DNA of 64,000 nucleotides, taken from Ilumatobacter sp963746265 (GTDB lineage: Bacteria; Actinomycetota; Acidimicrobiia; Acidimicrobiales; Ilumatobacteraceae). The stretch is taken from positions 62,001 to 126,000 of the forward strand of contig CAVVAM010000014.1 in assembly GCA_963746265.1 (NCBI GenBank). Reading direction: 5' to 3'. Position 1 is the first letter of the stretch. The number at the start of each line of letters is the position of its first letter. Below, one piece after another: positions 51,026-59,899 of this stretch. Under the pieces are notes generated by a model, which did not search any database, was not told where the DNA came from, and saw only the letters and a program-made list of their open reading frames with translations. Both the position numbers and the translations under genes were made by a program.

Positions 51026-51688
51026 ATGCCCGAGCCGATCACCGTGTTCTTGATGGACGACCACGAAGTCGTCCGGCGCGGTGTTCGTGCCCTGCTCGAG
51101 TCGACGGGCGAGATCGAGGTGGTCGGCGAGGCTGCCAACGCCACCGACGCCCTGGCCCGGATTCCCGCGGTGCGCCCGGATGTCGCGGTGCTCGACGTGC
51201 GGGTCCCCGACGGAAACGGCATCGAGGTCTGCCGCGACGTGCGGAGTGCACACGGCACACAATGCCTGATCCTGACGTCCTACAGCGACGACGAAGCACT
51301 GTTCGAAGCGATCATGGCGGGTGCATCGGGTTACGTGCTCAAGCAGGTGCGCGGGACCGAACTGATCTCGGCCGTCAAACGCGTCGCCGCCGGCGAGTCC
51401 CTGCTCGATCCGGCCATCACCGGCCGCGTGCTGCAACGACTTCGGGAGCCCGCTCCCGTCGATGATCGACTCAGCACACTCACGCCGCAGGAGCGGCGGA
51501 TCCTGCACCTCATCGCCGACGGGATGACGAATCGTCAGATCGCCGGTGAGATGTTCCTGGCCGAGAAGACGATCAAGAACTACGTGTCGAACCTCCTGGC
51601 CAAGCTCGGGATGCAGCGTCGAACCGAGGCTGCCGTCTACGCCACGAAGCTCGAGCTGTCGGGGCAGACGATCGAACCCGAGGACTGA
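51026..51688 (+). CDS. NarL/LuxR response regulator, DevR/DosR-like
   Basis: A 220-aa regulator. The receiver domain has FLMDDHEVVRRGVRALLES (Asp pocket), AVLDVRVPDGNG (phospho-Asp), LTSY and KQVRG. The C-terminal LuxR HTH is LTPQERRILHLIADGMTNRQIAGEMFLAEKTIKNYVSNLLAKLGMQRRTEAAVYATKLE, closely like mycobacterial DevR (which I recall has [21 protein letters not shown]). The divergent kinase and intervening palindrome complete a two-component system. Nearby Usp and PNPOx-like genes are of kinds controlled by DosR in mycobacteria. Confidence 0.92.
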   Translation: MPEPITVFLMDDHEVVRRGVRALLESTGEIEVVGEAANATDALARIPAVRPDVAVLDVRVPDGNGIEVCRDVRSAHGTQCLILTSYSDDEALFEAIMAGASGYVLKQVRGTELISAVKRVAAGESLLDPAITGRVLQRLREPAPVDDRLSTLTPQERRILHLIADGMTNRQIAGEMFLAEKTIKNYVSNLLAKLGMQRRTEAAVYATKLELSGQTIEPED

Positions 51689-51724
51689 CCGCCGGGCTGG
51701 TCGACTCGCCGGGACTGGCGGAGC

Positions 51725-52591
51725 TCATTGGATGATCGCGACCGGGGCGTGGCTGTGCGCTGCAACCTCCGCACTCGTCGAGCCGAGCACGAGCTCGGAG
51801 AAGCCACCGCGTCCGCGCCGCCCGACGACGACGAGGTCGGCCGACTGCGACGCATCGATCAGCGCCAGCCCGCCCGTTCCCCGCTCGCTCTCGGCTGTCA
51901 CCGACACACCCGGCGGTGGCTCTCCGGCCGCCTCGAGGACGCGCTCCGCGATGCGGAGCGCCGCTGCATCCATCGACGTCAGATCGGTACTGGCCGGGTG
52001 GTACATGCCGACCGCGAGCGGTGGCAGGAACCAGGCGTGCACGGCGGTCACCTGCTCGACCTTCGGCAGTTGGTAGACCCAACGCAGCGCCCGAACCGAC
52101 GGGCTGTCGGCCGGCGCGTCGAAGTCGTCGACGCCGACCACGACGCGGGTAGGTGATCCGATTCGCTCGCCTCGGACCACGACGACCGGCTGCCGCGAAT
52201 GATGCACCACATAGTTCGCGGTGGAACCCAACATCAACGACAGGCGGCTGCTACCTCGGTGACCGACGACGATCAGATCGGCCTCCTCGCCCTCGGCGAC
52301 GAGCGCCCGCCCGGCGTGTCCCCGGCGAGAAACGGGCACGAGCCGCGGATCGTCTTCACGCTCGACGAGCTCGTCGAGCGCTGCCGCCGACGCCTGCTCG
52401 ATCTCCCCGACGTCGACGGCGATCACCATGTCGTAGCCGGTCACCATCGGAATCTCCCAAGCATGGACGACGACGATTCGATCGTCGGGGCCGGCGACGG
52501 CACGCGCCCACGTGAGTGCGTCGTCGGACTCCTTGCTCGCGTCGACACCCACCACGATCGTCCCACACCCGGCGACGTCACGCTCGTTCAC
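51725..52591 (-). CDS. Tandem universal stress protein
   Basis: A 288-aa protein with two UspA domains: TIVVGVDASKESDDALTWARAV with VVGHRGSSRLSLMLGSTANYVVHHSRQPVVVV, and VVVGVDDFDAPADSPSVRALRW with VVVGRRGRGGFSELVLGSTSAEVAAHSHAPVAII. Both nucleotide motifs (G-2x-G-9x-G-S) are intact, so both halves may bind ATP. AGAGGAG lies 7 nt before the GTG start. The stop is 36 bp from the end of the DevR-like regulator gene (convergent). Tandem Usp proteins are typical DosR-regulon members. Confidence 0.93.
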   Translation of the reverse strand: MNERDVAGCGTIVVGVDASKESDDALTWARAVAGPDDRIVVVHAWEIPMVTGYDMVIAVDVGEIEQASAAALDELVEREDDPRLVPVSRRGHAGRALVAEGEEADLIVVGHRGSSRLSLMLGSTANYVVHHSRQPVVVVRGERIGSPTRVVVGVDDFDAPADSPSVRALRWVYQLPKVEQVTAVHAWFLPPLAVGMYHPASTDLTSMDAAALRIAERVLEAAGEPPPGVSVTAESERGTGGLALIDASQSADLVVVGRRGRGGFSELVLGSTSAEVAAHSHAPVAIIQ

Positions 52592-52690
52592 GAGGCACTC
52601 CTCTCACCCAACGGATCCACCTGCGGGTCGTCCTGCCACCATCGTGCCGACGCCGTCGCCCGACTCGGGAGGGCCGAAAGACCGTTTCGT

Positions 52691-53098
52691 TCAGCCTCGT
52701 GACACGTCGATCTCGACGGTCGCGCCCGGGGCGACCGTGACGTCCGTGTCGCTCACGGCGACCACGACGTCGTCGATGTTGTCGACGTCGGCGCTGATCG
52801 ACACGGCCGCATCCGTGGCCACGACCGTCATGCGTCGGCCCCGCCACCGGATCGGGAACGAGATCGACGACCATGCAGCGGGCATCTTCGGATCGACGAC
52901 CAGCGCCGCGTCGCGAACGTCCAGTCCGCCGAAACCGTTGACCGCGAGCTGATACGTGCCGCCGCACGCAGCGGTGTGGATCCGGCCGATGAACGTACCG
53001 CCCTCCACCGCGTGGTTGCCGTTGAGGAGATCGACGCAGGCCGTGGCCCGGAAGTGCTCGAGTGCCCGTTCCGTCTCACCGATCCGGATCGCGACCAT
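52691..53098 (-). pseudogene. C-terminal remnant of a GH65 disaccharide phosphorylase
   Basis: A 135-codon stretch resembling only the C-terminal end of GH65 (trehalose/kojibiose/maltose) phosphorylases: ERALEHFRATACVDLLNGNHAVEGGTFIGRIHTAACGGTYQLAVNGFGG, then WSSISFPIRWRGRRMTVVA and a beta-sandwich tail. The catalytic (alpha/alpha)6 domain of more than 500 residues is missing. No plausible N-terminal part lies upstream, where the sugar ABC ATPase starts divergently. It could be a stand-alone domain, but a 5' deletion is more likely. Confidence 0.7.
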
Positions 53099-53168
53099 GC
53101 CGTTCACTCGTTGACGACGACGAGCGCGGCCGCGAGAGTGGGCGGTGCCGCCCCACGAGGATCGAACC

Positions 53169-54326
53169 GTGTCGACCGTCACCATCCAGCACCTCACCAA
53201 ACGCTTCGGCAGCGACGTGGTCGTGCGAGGCATCGATCTCCACATCGACGACGGCGAGTTCCTCGTCATCGTCGGCCCGTCGGGATGCGGCAAGACGTCG
53301 GTCTTGCGCATGGTGGCGGGCCTCGATCCGATCACCAGCGGCTCGATCCTCATCGACGGCGTACCGGTCACCGAGGTTCCTTGCGCGGCGCTCACGCTGG
53401 GCATGATCTTCCAGGACCCCGCGCTCTACCCCCACATGACGGTGGCACAGAACATCGGATTCCCGCTCAAGATGTCGGGGCAGCACCGCCGCTCGATCCG
53501 ACGGGACGTCATGGCCATCGCCGAGCTGCTGGCGCTGACGCCCCTCCTGGAGAGGCGGCCCAGGGAGCTGTCGGGCGGTCAGCGTCAACGCGTTGCGGTG
53601 GCGCGGGCCCTGATTCGGCGCCCCCAGCTGCTGCTCATGGACGAACCGATGTCGAACCTCGACGCCAAGTTGCGCACCGAGCTCCGCGCCACGATCGCCC
53701 GGCTCCGCCACGAACTGGGCGTCACGACCCTCTACGTGACCCACGACCAGGTCGAGGCGATGGCCCTCGGCGACCGCATCGCCGTCATGCGCTGCGGCGA
53801 GATCGTGCAGCTCGGTACGCCGGGCGACGTGTACCACGAGCCCGTCGACGCCTACGTCGCGACGTTCGTCGGGACACCGACCATGAACCTGTTCGCCGCC
53901 ACCGTCACCGACGATGACGAACCCCGTCTCGACCTCGGACGTTCCCTGCTGCCCCTGGGCGGAGCCTGGCGCGACGTCCTCGCCGACCGGGTCGGCCGGA
54001 CCGTCGTCGCCGGCATCCGCCCTCAGGCATTCCGGTTCACCGGCGACGGCGTCGTGGTCGATGTCGAACGGATGGACGTGCTCGCCGATCGGTTCGAGAT
54101 CCGAGCCACGCTCGACGCCCGGCACGCGTTCGTCACAGGGGCCGAGATCGGAGTCGGGACGCGCCCGACTCCGCTCGTGATCGACCTCGCCGTCGACGAC
54201 GACCTCGACTTCGAGTTGTGGCGCCCTTCGCACCTGGTCGTCGACCCCGATGACATCCACCTCTTCGACCCGGCGACCGGCAGCACACTCGGTCCGCCAA
54301 CCTCCGTGCTCGGATCCGTCAGCTGA
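53169..54326 (+). CDS. Sugar ABC transporter ATP-binding protein, MsiK/UgpC-like
   Basis: A 385-aa ATPase with the CUT1-type layout. Walker A is GPSGCGKTS (about 38-46), the Q-loop MIFQDPALYPHMTV, signature LSGGQRQRVAVARAL, Walker B LLLMDEPMSNLDAKLR and H-loop YVTHDQVEAMALGDRI. A C-terminal TOBE-type regulatory domain occupies the last 130 residues. Such ATPases can serve several sugar importers. No permease or binding protein is adjacent, and a GH65 remnant lies divergently beside it, suggesting a lost disaccharide-uptake locus. The GTG start follows GAGGA. Confidence 0.9.
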   Translation: MSTVTIQHLTKRFGSDVVVRGIDLHIDDGEFLVIVGPSGCGKTSVLRMVAGLDPITSGSILIDGVPVTEVPCAALTLGMIFQDPALYPHMTVAQNIGFPLKMSGQHRRSIRRDVMAIAELLALTPLLERRPRELSGGQRQRVAVARALIRRPQLLLMDEPMSNLDAKLRTELRATIARLRHELGVTTLYVTHDQVEAMALGDRIAVMRCGEIVQLGTPGDVYHEPVDAYVATFVGTPTMNLFAATVTDDDEPRLDLGRSLLPLGGAWRDVLADRVGRTVVAGIRPQAFRFTGDGVVVDVERMDVLADRFEIRATLDARHAFVTGAEIGVGTRPTPLVIDLAVDDDLDFELWRPSHLVVDPDDIHLFDPATGSTLGPPTSVLGSVS

Positions 54327-54963
54327 CGTGCGCGACGACGTAGTGCACACCGACCCGATCGGCGAAGTCGCCGTGACCGGGGAGGTAGGGCCGTGCGTCG
54401 GTGACCTCGATCGGCGTCCAGGCCCCGGCCTCGGCCAGATCGTCGACCACTCGACGGCAGCGTCGCTCGATCCAGAGGTCTTCCCGCTGCGTCACGACGA
54501 TGACACCACCGGTGCCGACGATCCGGACGAACTCACTCCAGCACCTCTCGACGTCCGGGACGTAGGTCATGACGCCGACGCAGACGAGCCCGTCGAACTC
54601 GTCGTCGTCAAAGGCGAGCCGACGCTGCAGGTCGGCGGTTTCGACCGTGTCGTACGTGCCGGTCTCGTCGGCGAGTCGAACGGATTCGGCCGACACGTCG
54701 ACGCCGTGGAGACGCCGGCGGTAGCCGGCACGTCGCAGTGCGCGGCCGACGAGGCCCGTGCCGCAGCCGGCATCGAGGACGGCAGCGGGTTCACGGGCGT
54801 GCTCGAGGAGCGCACGCGCGGCGACGTCGGGTGCGTCGTACGACCATCCGGCGAGGTCGTCGTCGTACCGTGCAGCCCAGCCGTCGTAGTACCGCTCGAT
54901 GTCGTCGACGTCGTCGGTCCCGCGAGCGAGCCAGTCGTCGTCGGCTCCGGCCCCACTACCCAT
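54319..54963 (-). CDS. Class I SAM-dependent methyltransferase
   Basis: A 214-aa Rossmann methyltransferase: YYDGWAARYDDDL, AAVLDAGCGTGLVGRALRRAGY (motif I), LHGVDVSAESVRLADETG (acidic loop) and FDGLVCVGVMTYVPDVERCWSEFVRIV. The layout is like UbiE/TPMT-type small-molecule methyltransferases. The 3' end overlaps the ABC ATPase gene by 8 nt in opposite orientation. Substrate unknown. Confidence 0.85.
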   Translation of the reverse strand: MGSGAGADDDWLARGTDDVDDIERYYDGWAARYDDDLAGWSYDAPDVAARALLEHAREPAAVLDAGCGTGLVGRALRRAGYRRRLHGVDVSAESVRLADETGTYDTVETADLQRRLAFDDDEFDGLVCVGVMTYVPDVERCWSEFVRIVGTGGVIVVTQREDLWIERRCRRVVDDLAEAGAWTPIEVTDARPYLPGHGDFADRVGVHYVVAHVS

Positions 54964-54987
54964 CCGACTGTTGTAGCAGCCGGCAGG

Positions 54988-55878
54988 TCAGGTCTCGGCC
55001 GCGACCTCGGGTTTCGACCGCCCACCGCCGCTGCGACGACGGTAGGCCCACACACCCGCCGCGGCGAAGACGATGCCGCCGAACAGACCGAACCACGGCG
55101 CGTTGTCGACGGAGGGGACGAACTGCAGGAGCCACCCCTGGACCTCGATCGCCACGTCGATGATCGGATCGTCGGCGCTGCCGTTGCCGTTGAACAGCCG
55201 CACCTCGTACCAGCCGTAATACGCCACGTAGGCGCCGGCGATCAGCAGGAGCACACCCGCCACCTTGTTCATGATCGGGAGCAGCGAGCGGAACTTGGCG
55301 ACGAGGCCGTCCTTGGCGAGCGCGACGGCGAGCGTCAGGATGCCGACCACGATGCCCATCCCGAGCCCGTACAGCACGAACACCATCACGCCGGACAGGT
55401 AGCTCTCGTTCCGGAAGGTGGTCGACGTGACCGCGAGGAACGGGCCGATCGTGCACGAGAGTGACGCCACGGCGTACGAGACGCCGAACAGGTACATCGA
55501 CAGCAGGGTGCCGTCGGCGCCGCCCCGATTCAGTTTCGGGATGTTGATCACGAGCTGCCGGCCCATCAGCAGGTAGATGCCGAGCCCGATGAGGCCGAGC
55601 CCGATCACGATGGTGGCCCAGGGCAGGTACTCCTCGACGCCCTCGAGCACCTTCGTGATGACGGCTCCGAAGAGACCGAACACGGTCACGAAACCAGCGG
55701 TCAGAACGGCCGAGACCTTGAGCGCCTTGCCGACGGCGGCGGCCTTGTTGCCGCTCTCCTCGACGTCGTCGAGACCGACGAACGCCGAGAGATACGCCGG
55801 CAGCAGCGCGAACCCGCACGGATTCACGGTCGCTGCCATGCCGGCGGTCAGAGCGAGGGCGAAAGGTCCACTGAACAC
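54988..55878 (-). CDS. ccdA: CcdA/DsbD-type thiol-disulfide transmembrane protein
   Basis: A 296-aa membrane protein with six or more helices. Its redox Cys pair is in AATVNPCGFALLPAYLSAF and ASLSCTIGPFLAV, the CcdA signature. It carries reducing power from cytoplasmic thioredoxin to extracytoplasmic thiols, for example for cytochrome c maturation. A C-terminal extension with another TM segment (NAPWFGLFGGIVFAAAGVWAYRRRS) is present. GTG 55878 directly precedes the first helix; ATG 55917 is an alternative. Divergent from the DUF3179 lipoprotein, which has its own CPLC motif. Confidence 0.88.
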   Translation of the reverse strand: MFSGPFALALTAGMAATVNPCGFALLPAYLSAFVGLDDVEESGNKAAAVGKALKVSAVLTAGFVTVFGLFGAVITKVLEGVEEYLPWATIVIGLGLIGLGIYLLMGRQLVINIPKLNRGGADGTLLSMYLFGVSYAVASLSCTIGPFLAVTSTTFRNESYLSGVMVFVLYGLGMGIVVGILTLAVALAKDGLVAKFRSLLPIMNKVAGVLLLIAGAYVAYYGWYEVRLFNGNGSADDPIIDVAIEVQGWLLQFVPSVDNAPWFGLFGGIVFAAAGVWAYRRRSGGGRSKPEVAAET

Positions 55879-55971
55879 GATGTGAGAACACGCTAGGCCG
55901 CGACCCCCATTCCGCATGGTCAGCAGCTCGAAACATCTCGTGAACACGCCGGACTCCACCGTCGATCGGCT

Positions 55972-55994
55972 CCGCTCCGGAAGATCCGGAGCGG
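55972..55994. promoter_or_regulatory. 10-bp-arm inverted repeat upstream of the DUF3179 gene
   Basis: CCGCTCCGGA AGA TCCGGAGCGG, perfect 10-bp arms with a 3-nt centre, ending 18 nt before ATG 56013. It lies in the region shared with divergent ccdA. It may be an operator or a 5'-UTR hairpin. Confidence 0.55.
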
Positions 55995-56012
55995 TCGCCG
56001 GGTTCCCGCTGC

Positions 56013-57287
56013 ATGTCTCGACGTCTACTCCCCCTCGCCGTCGTCGCCATCCTGACCCTCGCTGCCTGCGGCGCTGCGGACGGGTCGGCCGCCGATCGCC
56101 CGTCGACCACGGCAGGCACCGGAGCCGATGCCGGTCCGGGCGATGTGAGCGGCTCCCCCGTGGAGCCGCGTGGTGGATCGGATGGCGAGCCGTTCCTACT
56201 CCCCGGCGTTCGCTCGTCACCGCGGAACGTCACGACCAGTGGGCTCGGGCTCCACCGGGATCGGAGCACGCCAGACGGTGTACCCGAGCCGCTCGTCGAG
56301 TTCGACGAGGTCCGCAGCGGAGGTCCGCCGCCGGACGGGATCCCGCCGGTCGACGAACCCAGGTTCCTCCGGGTCGAGGACGTCGACTTCCTGGCCGACA
56401 ACGAACCCGTCCTCGCACTCGAGATCGAGGGCGACGCCCGCGCCTATCCCGTCCAGATCATGACGTGGCACGAGATCGTGAACGACACGGTCGGTGGCGT
56501 GCCCGTCACGGTGTCGTACTGCCCACTGTGCAACTCGGCGGTTGCCTACGATCGCCGGCTCGGTGACCAGGTGCTCGACTTCGGGACCTCGGGACTGCTG
56601 TACCACTCGGCGCTCGTCATGTACGACCGGCAGACCGAAACGCTCTGGAGCCACTTCACCGGCCAGGGCATCATCGGCGAGTTGACGGGTGAGGACCTCG
56701 AGGTGTTCCCGCTGGCCACGGTCTCGTGGGCGACGTTCCGCGAGGCGAACCCGGTCGGTGTCGTGCTGAGCCGAGACACCGGCTTCGATCGCGACTACGG
56801 ACGCAACCCGTATCCCGGGTACGACGACGTCGACGGTGTGCCCTTCCTCTTCGAGGGCGAGGTCGACGGTCGGTACACCGCACTCACCCGCATCGTGGGG
56901 GTCGAGTCCGGTGAGGACGCGGTGGGCATCCCGTTGGGGGATCTCCGCCGTCAGGGTGTCATCACCGGTGAGGTCGGCGGCGAGCCGCTGGTGGCGCTCT
57001 GGGCGGCGGGTACGTCGTCGGCGCTGCAGAGCTCGACGATCTCCGAGGGCGTCGACGTCGGCGCCACGGGTGTGTTCGTGCCCGAAGTGAACGGGCAGGC
57101 GTTGACGTTGACCGCGAATGGCGACGGCACGTTCACCGACGCGCCCACCTCATCCACCTGGAACATCCTCGGTCAGGCGGTCGACGGCGAGCTCGCGGGT
57201 GAACGCCTCGACGCCTACGTGCACGTCGACACGTTCTGGTTCGCATGGTCGACGTTCCGAACCGACTCCCAGGTGCTCACCGGTTGA
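56013..57287 (+). CDS. DUF3179 family lipoprotein
   Basis: A 424-aa exported protein with lipobox LTLAAC (Cys19) and a Thr/Gly/Asp linker. The DUF3179 domain follows from about residue 120: VLALEIEGDARAYPVQIMTWHEIVNDTVGGVPVTVSYCPLCNSAVAYDR. The CPLC near residue 170 is the family hallmark and could be a redox or metal site. FATxxxxxHPxG is replaced by ATFREANPVGVVLSRDTGFDRDYGRNPYPGYD. Function of the family is unestablished. A small membrane protein gene overlaps its stop, and ccdA, which reduces outside Cys pairs, is divergent. Confidence 0.85.
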   Translation: MSRRLLPLAVVAILTLAACGAADGSAADRPSTTAGTGADAGPGDVSGSPVEPRGGSDGEPFLLPGVRSSPRNVTTSGLGLHRDRSTPDGVPEPLVEFDEVRSGGPPPDGIPPVDEPRFLRVEDVDFLADNEPVLALEIEGDARAYPVQIMTWHEIVNDTVGGVPVTVSYCPLCNSAVAYDRRLGDQVLDFGTSGLLYHSALVMYDRQTETLWSHFTGQGIIGELTGEDLEVFPLATVSWATFREANPVGVVLSRDTGFDRDYGRNPYPGYDDVDGVPFLFEGEVDGRYTALTRIVGVESGEDAVGIPLGDLRRQGVITGEVGGEPLVALWAAGTSSALQSSTISEGVDVGATGVFVPEVNGQALTLTANGDGTFTDAPTSSTWNILGQAVDGELAGERLDAYVHVDTFWFAWSTFRTDSQVLTG

Positions 57288-57475
57288 GTCCCACGCCGAT
57301 CCGCGACGTGTTGCTGCCGAACTCGGATCGCGCCGCGCTGATCCAGGTGATCGTGGTGATCGCCGCCACGGCCGCGATCACCTTCCTCGTCCGGCGCGAG
57401 CGGTCGCTCGTGTTGCTCGGCGTCGGATGCGGGATGTGTGTCCTCGGGCTGATGGCCGTGCGAACGCTGCACTGA
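57284..57475 (+). CDS. Small membrane protein coupled to the DUF3179 gene
   Basis: A 63-aa protein from TTG 57284, which overlaps the DUF3179 stop (TTGA). Two hydrophobic segments are visible: LIQVIVVIAATAAITFLV and SLVLLGVGCGMCVLGLMAV. The GCGMC motif places two Cys in the second segment. No family recognised. An ATG at 57245 is in frame but would overlap the preceding gene by 43 nt. Confidence is limited by size. Confidence 0.55.
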   Translation: MSPTPIRDVLLPNSDRAALIQVIVVIAATAAITFLVRRERSLVLLGVGCGMCVLGLMAVRTLH

Positions 57476-57528
57476 CCACGTTGGCGGGCTGCGCGAGGTG
57501 TCGGCCCGATCACGTGCACCACGGCGCC

Positions 57529-58692
57529 TCAGCCGGCCATGGCCTCCACCGTGGCCGCCAGCACATCCGGGCTGGTCGCCAGGTTGATGCGGACGTGGCC
57601 GTGACCCTGCGGCCCGAACTGCGGGCCGGGGCTGAGCTCGACGCCACGGTGTCGGAACGCCTGGGCGGGGTCGTCCCCGAGACCGAGCCCACGGCAGTCG
57701 AGCCATCCGAGATACGTCGCCACCGGTCGTTCGTAGACCACACCGGGCAGATGCCGGTGCAGCAGGTCGGTGAGCGCCCGGCGGTTCTCGTCCACCACGT
57801 CGATCACGGCGTCGAGCCACGGCCCGCCCTCGGTCCAGGCCGCCACGGTGGCGCTGACGGCCATCAGGTTCGGCGCCCCCAGGTAGTGGCCGGGGAGCGC
57901 CCGCAACGCCTCGTCCATCCGTGCGCTTCCCGCGTGCATCACCGCCCAACGCAGACCGGCGAGGTTGAACGACTTCGATGCCGACGTCACGGTGACCGTA
58001 CGCGCCGACACCTCGGGTCCGAGCGACTCGAACGGGATGTGGGCGTGGCCCGGCATCACCAGGTCGGAATGGATCTCGTCGGAGATCACGATCAGGTCGA
58101 ACCGCTCGGCGATCTCGGCGATCCGCTCGAGCTCCGGCCGTTCGAACACGTGGCCGAGCGGGTTGTGCGGATGGCACAGGATCCAGAGCGTCGCGGGTTC
58201 GGTCGCCAGCCGTCGCTCGAGATCGTCGTAGTCGAACGCGTCGCCGTCGCGGACGACGGGGACGAGCCGGCGTTCCATCTCGCCGATCGTGTCGATGAAC
58301 GGGTGGTACGACGGCATGTGGAGCACGACCCCGTCGCCCCGCACCGACAGATGATGGACCGAGCTGCGCACTCCCTGGATCACGTCGATCATGTCGTGCA
58401 CCCGTTCGTCGGTCACCTCCCAACCGAATCGCTCGCTCATCCGCGGACCGAACAGCTCGGCGGCGGGCGAACGAGAGAACGGGCCGCCCCAGTTCGGGTA
58501 GCCGAACTCGTTGCCGTCGAGGATGGCCTGGAGGGAATCGACGATCGCCGGCGCGACCGGGAAGTCCATGTCGGCCACCCAAGCCGAGTAGCGGGCGTCA
58601 CGGGCGCCCCACTTGGCGCCACGTTTGGCGCGGAGCTGCTCGATGTCGAGGCTGCGCAGTCCGAACTCGTCGTGCTTCGTCTCGTCGGTCAT
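57529..58692 (-). CDS. PLP aminotransferase, MalY/PatB (cystathionine beta-lyase) type
   Basis: A 387-aa fold-type I PLP enzyme: RYSAWVADMDFPVAPAIVDSLQ, GYPNWGG, MPSYHPFIDTIGEMERRLVPV, CHPHNPLGHVF, VISDEIHSDLV and the PLP Lys in TSASKSFNLAGL. These fit the MalY/PatB family, whose members cleave cystathionine or act as transaminases. Its ATG overlaps the stop of the quinone oxidoreductase gene upstream (ATGA, 58692-58689). Convergent with the small membrane protein gene. Confidence 0.88.
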   Translation of the reverse strand: MTDETKHDEFGLRSLDIEQLRAKRGAKWGARDARYSAWVADMDFPVAPAIVDSLQAILDGNEFGYPNWGGPFSRSPAAELFGPRMSERFGWEVTDERVHDMIDVIQGVRSSVHHLSVRGDGVVLHMPSYHPFIDTIGEMERRLVPVVRDGDAFDYDDLERRLATEPATLWILCHPHNPLGHVFERPELERIAEIAERFDLIVISDEIHSDLVMPGHAHIPFESLGPEVSARTVTVTSASKSFNLAGLRWAVMHAGSARMDEALRALPGHYLGAPNLMAVSATVAAWTEGGPWLDAVIDVVDENRRALTDLLHRHLPGVVYERPVATYLGWLDCRGLGLGDDPAQAFRHRGVELSPGPQFGPQGHGHVRINLATSPDVLAATVEAMAG

Positions 58693-59681
58693 GGGATGAT
58701 CACCAGCTTTCCCGCGGCGCGCCGTTCGGCCAGGTCACGGAGCGCATCGACGGTTCGATCGAGTGGATAGGCCGTGGGATCGACCGGGTGCAACCGGCCG
58801 ACGGCGATCTGCCGCATGATGTCGTTCAGCATCGCCGAGTTCTCTGCGGGTCGCTGCGCCGCCCAGGCACCCCACTCGACGCCGGTCACGCGCCGGTTGC
58901 GCAGCAGCACCTGGTCGAGCGGGAGCGAAGGAATGCCCGCCACGAAGCCGATCACGAGGAACTCGCCGCCGTCACCCAGGCAGCGCAGCCAGGTCTCCGC
59001 CCGGTCACCACCGACCGGGTCGTACACGTAGTCGACGCCGGCCTTCCCCTCCGCGGCCACCGCCGAGCGGATCTCGGCCTTGATGTCGTCGACGCCTACG
59101 TCGAACGTCACGTCGGCTCCCCGATCGCGCGCCAGCTGCCGCTTCTCCTCGGTCGACGCGGCGGCGAAGACCCGCATGCCCATCGATGCCCCGACGTCGA
59201 CGGCCGCCAGGCCGACGCCGCCGCCCGCGCCGATCACGAGCATCGAGTCACCCCGCTGAGCAGCCACCCGGCGCTGGAGCGCGAACGTCGCCGTCAGGTA
59301 ACTCTGAACGAACGTGGCCGCATGGCCGTCACTGATCTCGTCCGGCACGAGCGTCACCGAGTGTGCCGGGACCACGACGTGCTCGGCGAACCCGCCGTCG
59401 CCCGAGGCGACGAGCACCCTGGCGCCGATCGCGAGGTGGGGAGCGTCGCGTGCCACGTCGTCGGCGATGTCGGTGATCCTGCCGACGAACTCGAAGCCGG
59501 GCACGAACGGCGTCGGCGTCCTCACCTGGTAGTGGCCGCCGATGATCAGGTTGTCCACGTAGTTCACGCCGGCGGCGAGAACCTGCAGCCGGACCGTGCC
59601 GGGGCGGATCTCGGGCAGCGGCACGTCGCGCAGCGCCAGGTCGTCGATCGGGCCGTACCGCTCGCACAGGATCGCCCGCAT
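58689..59681 (-). CDS. Quinone oxidoreductase-like zinc-less MDR enzyme
   Basis: A 330-aa MDR-family NADPH oxidoreductase: GTVRLQVLAAGVNYVDNLIIGGHYQVRTPTPFVPGFEFVGRI, then the nucleotide motif LVIGAGGGVGLAAVDVGASMG. It lacks structural-zinc Cys. This is the QOR/zeta-crystallin subgroup. ATG 59681 follows GAGGG by 8 nt. It forms a two-gene coupled unit with the MalY-like enzyme. Divergent from the GNAT gene at 59900. Confidence 0.86.
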   Translation of the reverse strand: MRAILCERYGPIDDLALRDVPLPEIRPGTVRLQVLAAGVNYVDNLIIGGHYQVRTPTPFVPGFEFVGRITDIADDVARDAPHLAIGARVLVASGDGGFAEHVVVPAHSVTLVPDEISDGHAATFVQSYLTATFALQRRVAAQRGDSMLVIGAGGGVGLAAVDVGASMGMRVFAAASTEEKRQLARDRGADVTFDVGVDDIKAEIRSAVAAEGKAGVDYVYDPVGGDRAETWLRCLGDGGEFLVIGFVAGIPSLPLDQVLLRNRRVTGVEWGAWAAQRPAENSAMLNDIMRQIAVGRLHPVDPTAYPLDRTVDALRDLAERRAAGKLVIIP

Positions 59682-59887
59682 CACCGACCCTCGCAGCCGC
59701 CGGCGGTTCGCACCGTGGACGACGAGCACGGCACCAACGTCGACACCGACGTCGTCGGCCTTCGGTCCGTCATCATGCGTGCAACCTAGGGCATGACCAT
59801 GGTGGGGAGGAGAGCCGGACCCAGGGCTGATCGGCCCGTCGGGCCACGTCGCCGCCGGCACGAACCCGCACCGAACACCGGGCCGTC

Positions 59888-59893
59888 TACCGT
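59888..59893 (+). promoter_or_regulatory. Putative -10 hexamer of the GNAT-NQO-NQO unit
   Basis: TACCGT lies 6 nt before GTG 59900; no Shine-Dalgarno is present in the gap. Confidence 0.4.
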
Positions 59894-59899
59894 TGCACC

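Noticed and set aside
53076..54350. 424-codon minus-strand frame
   Set aside because: Antisense to the sugar ABC ATPase, which carries all ATPase motifs.
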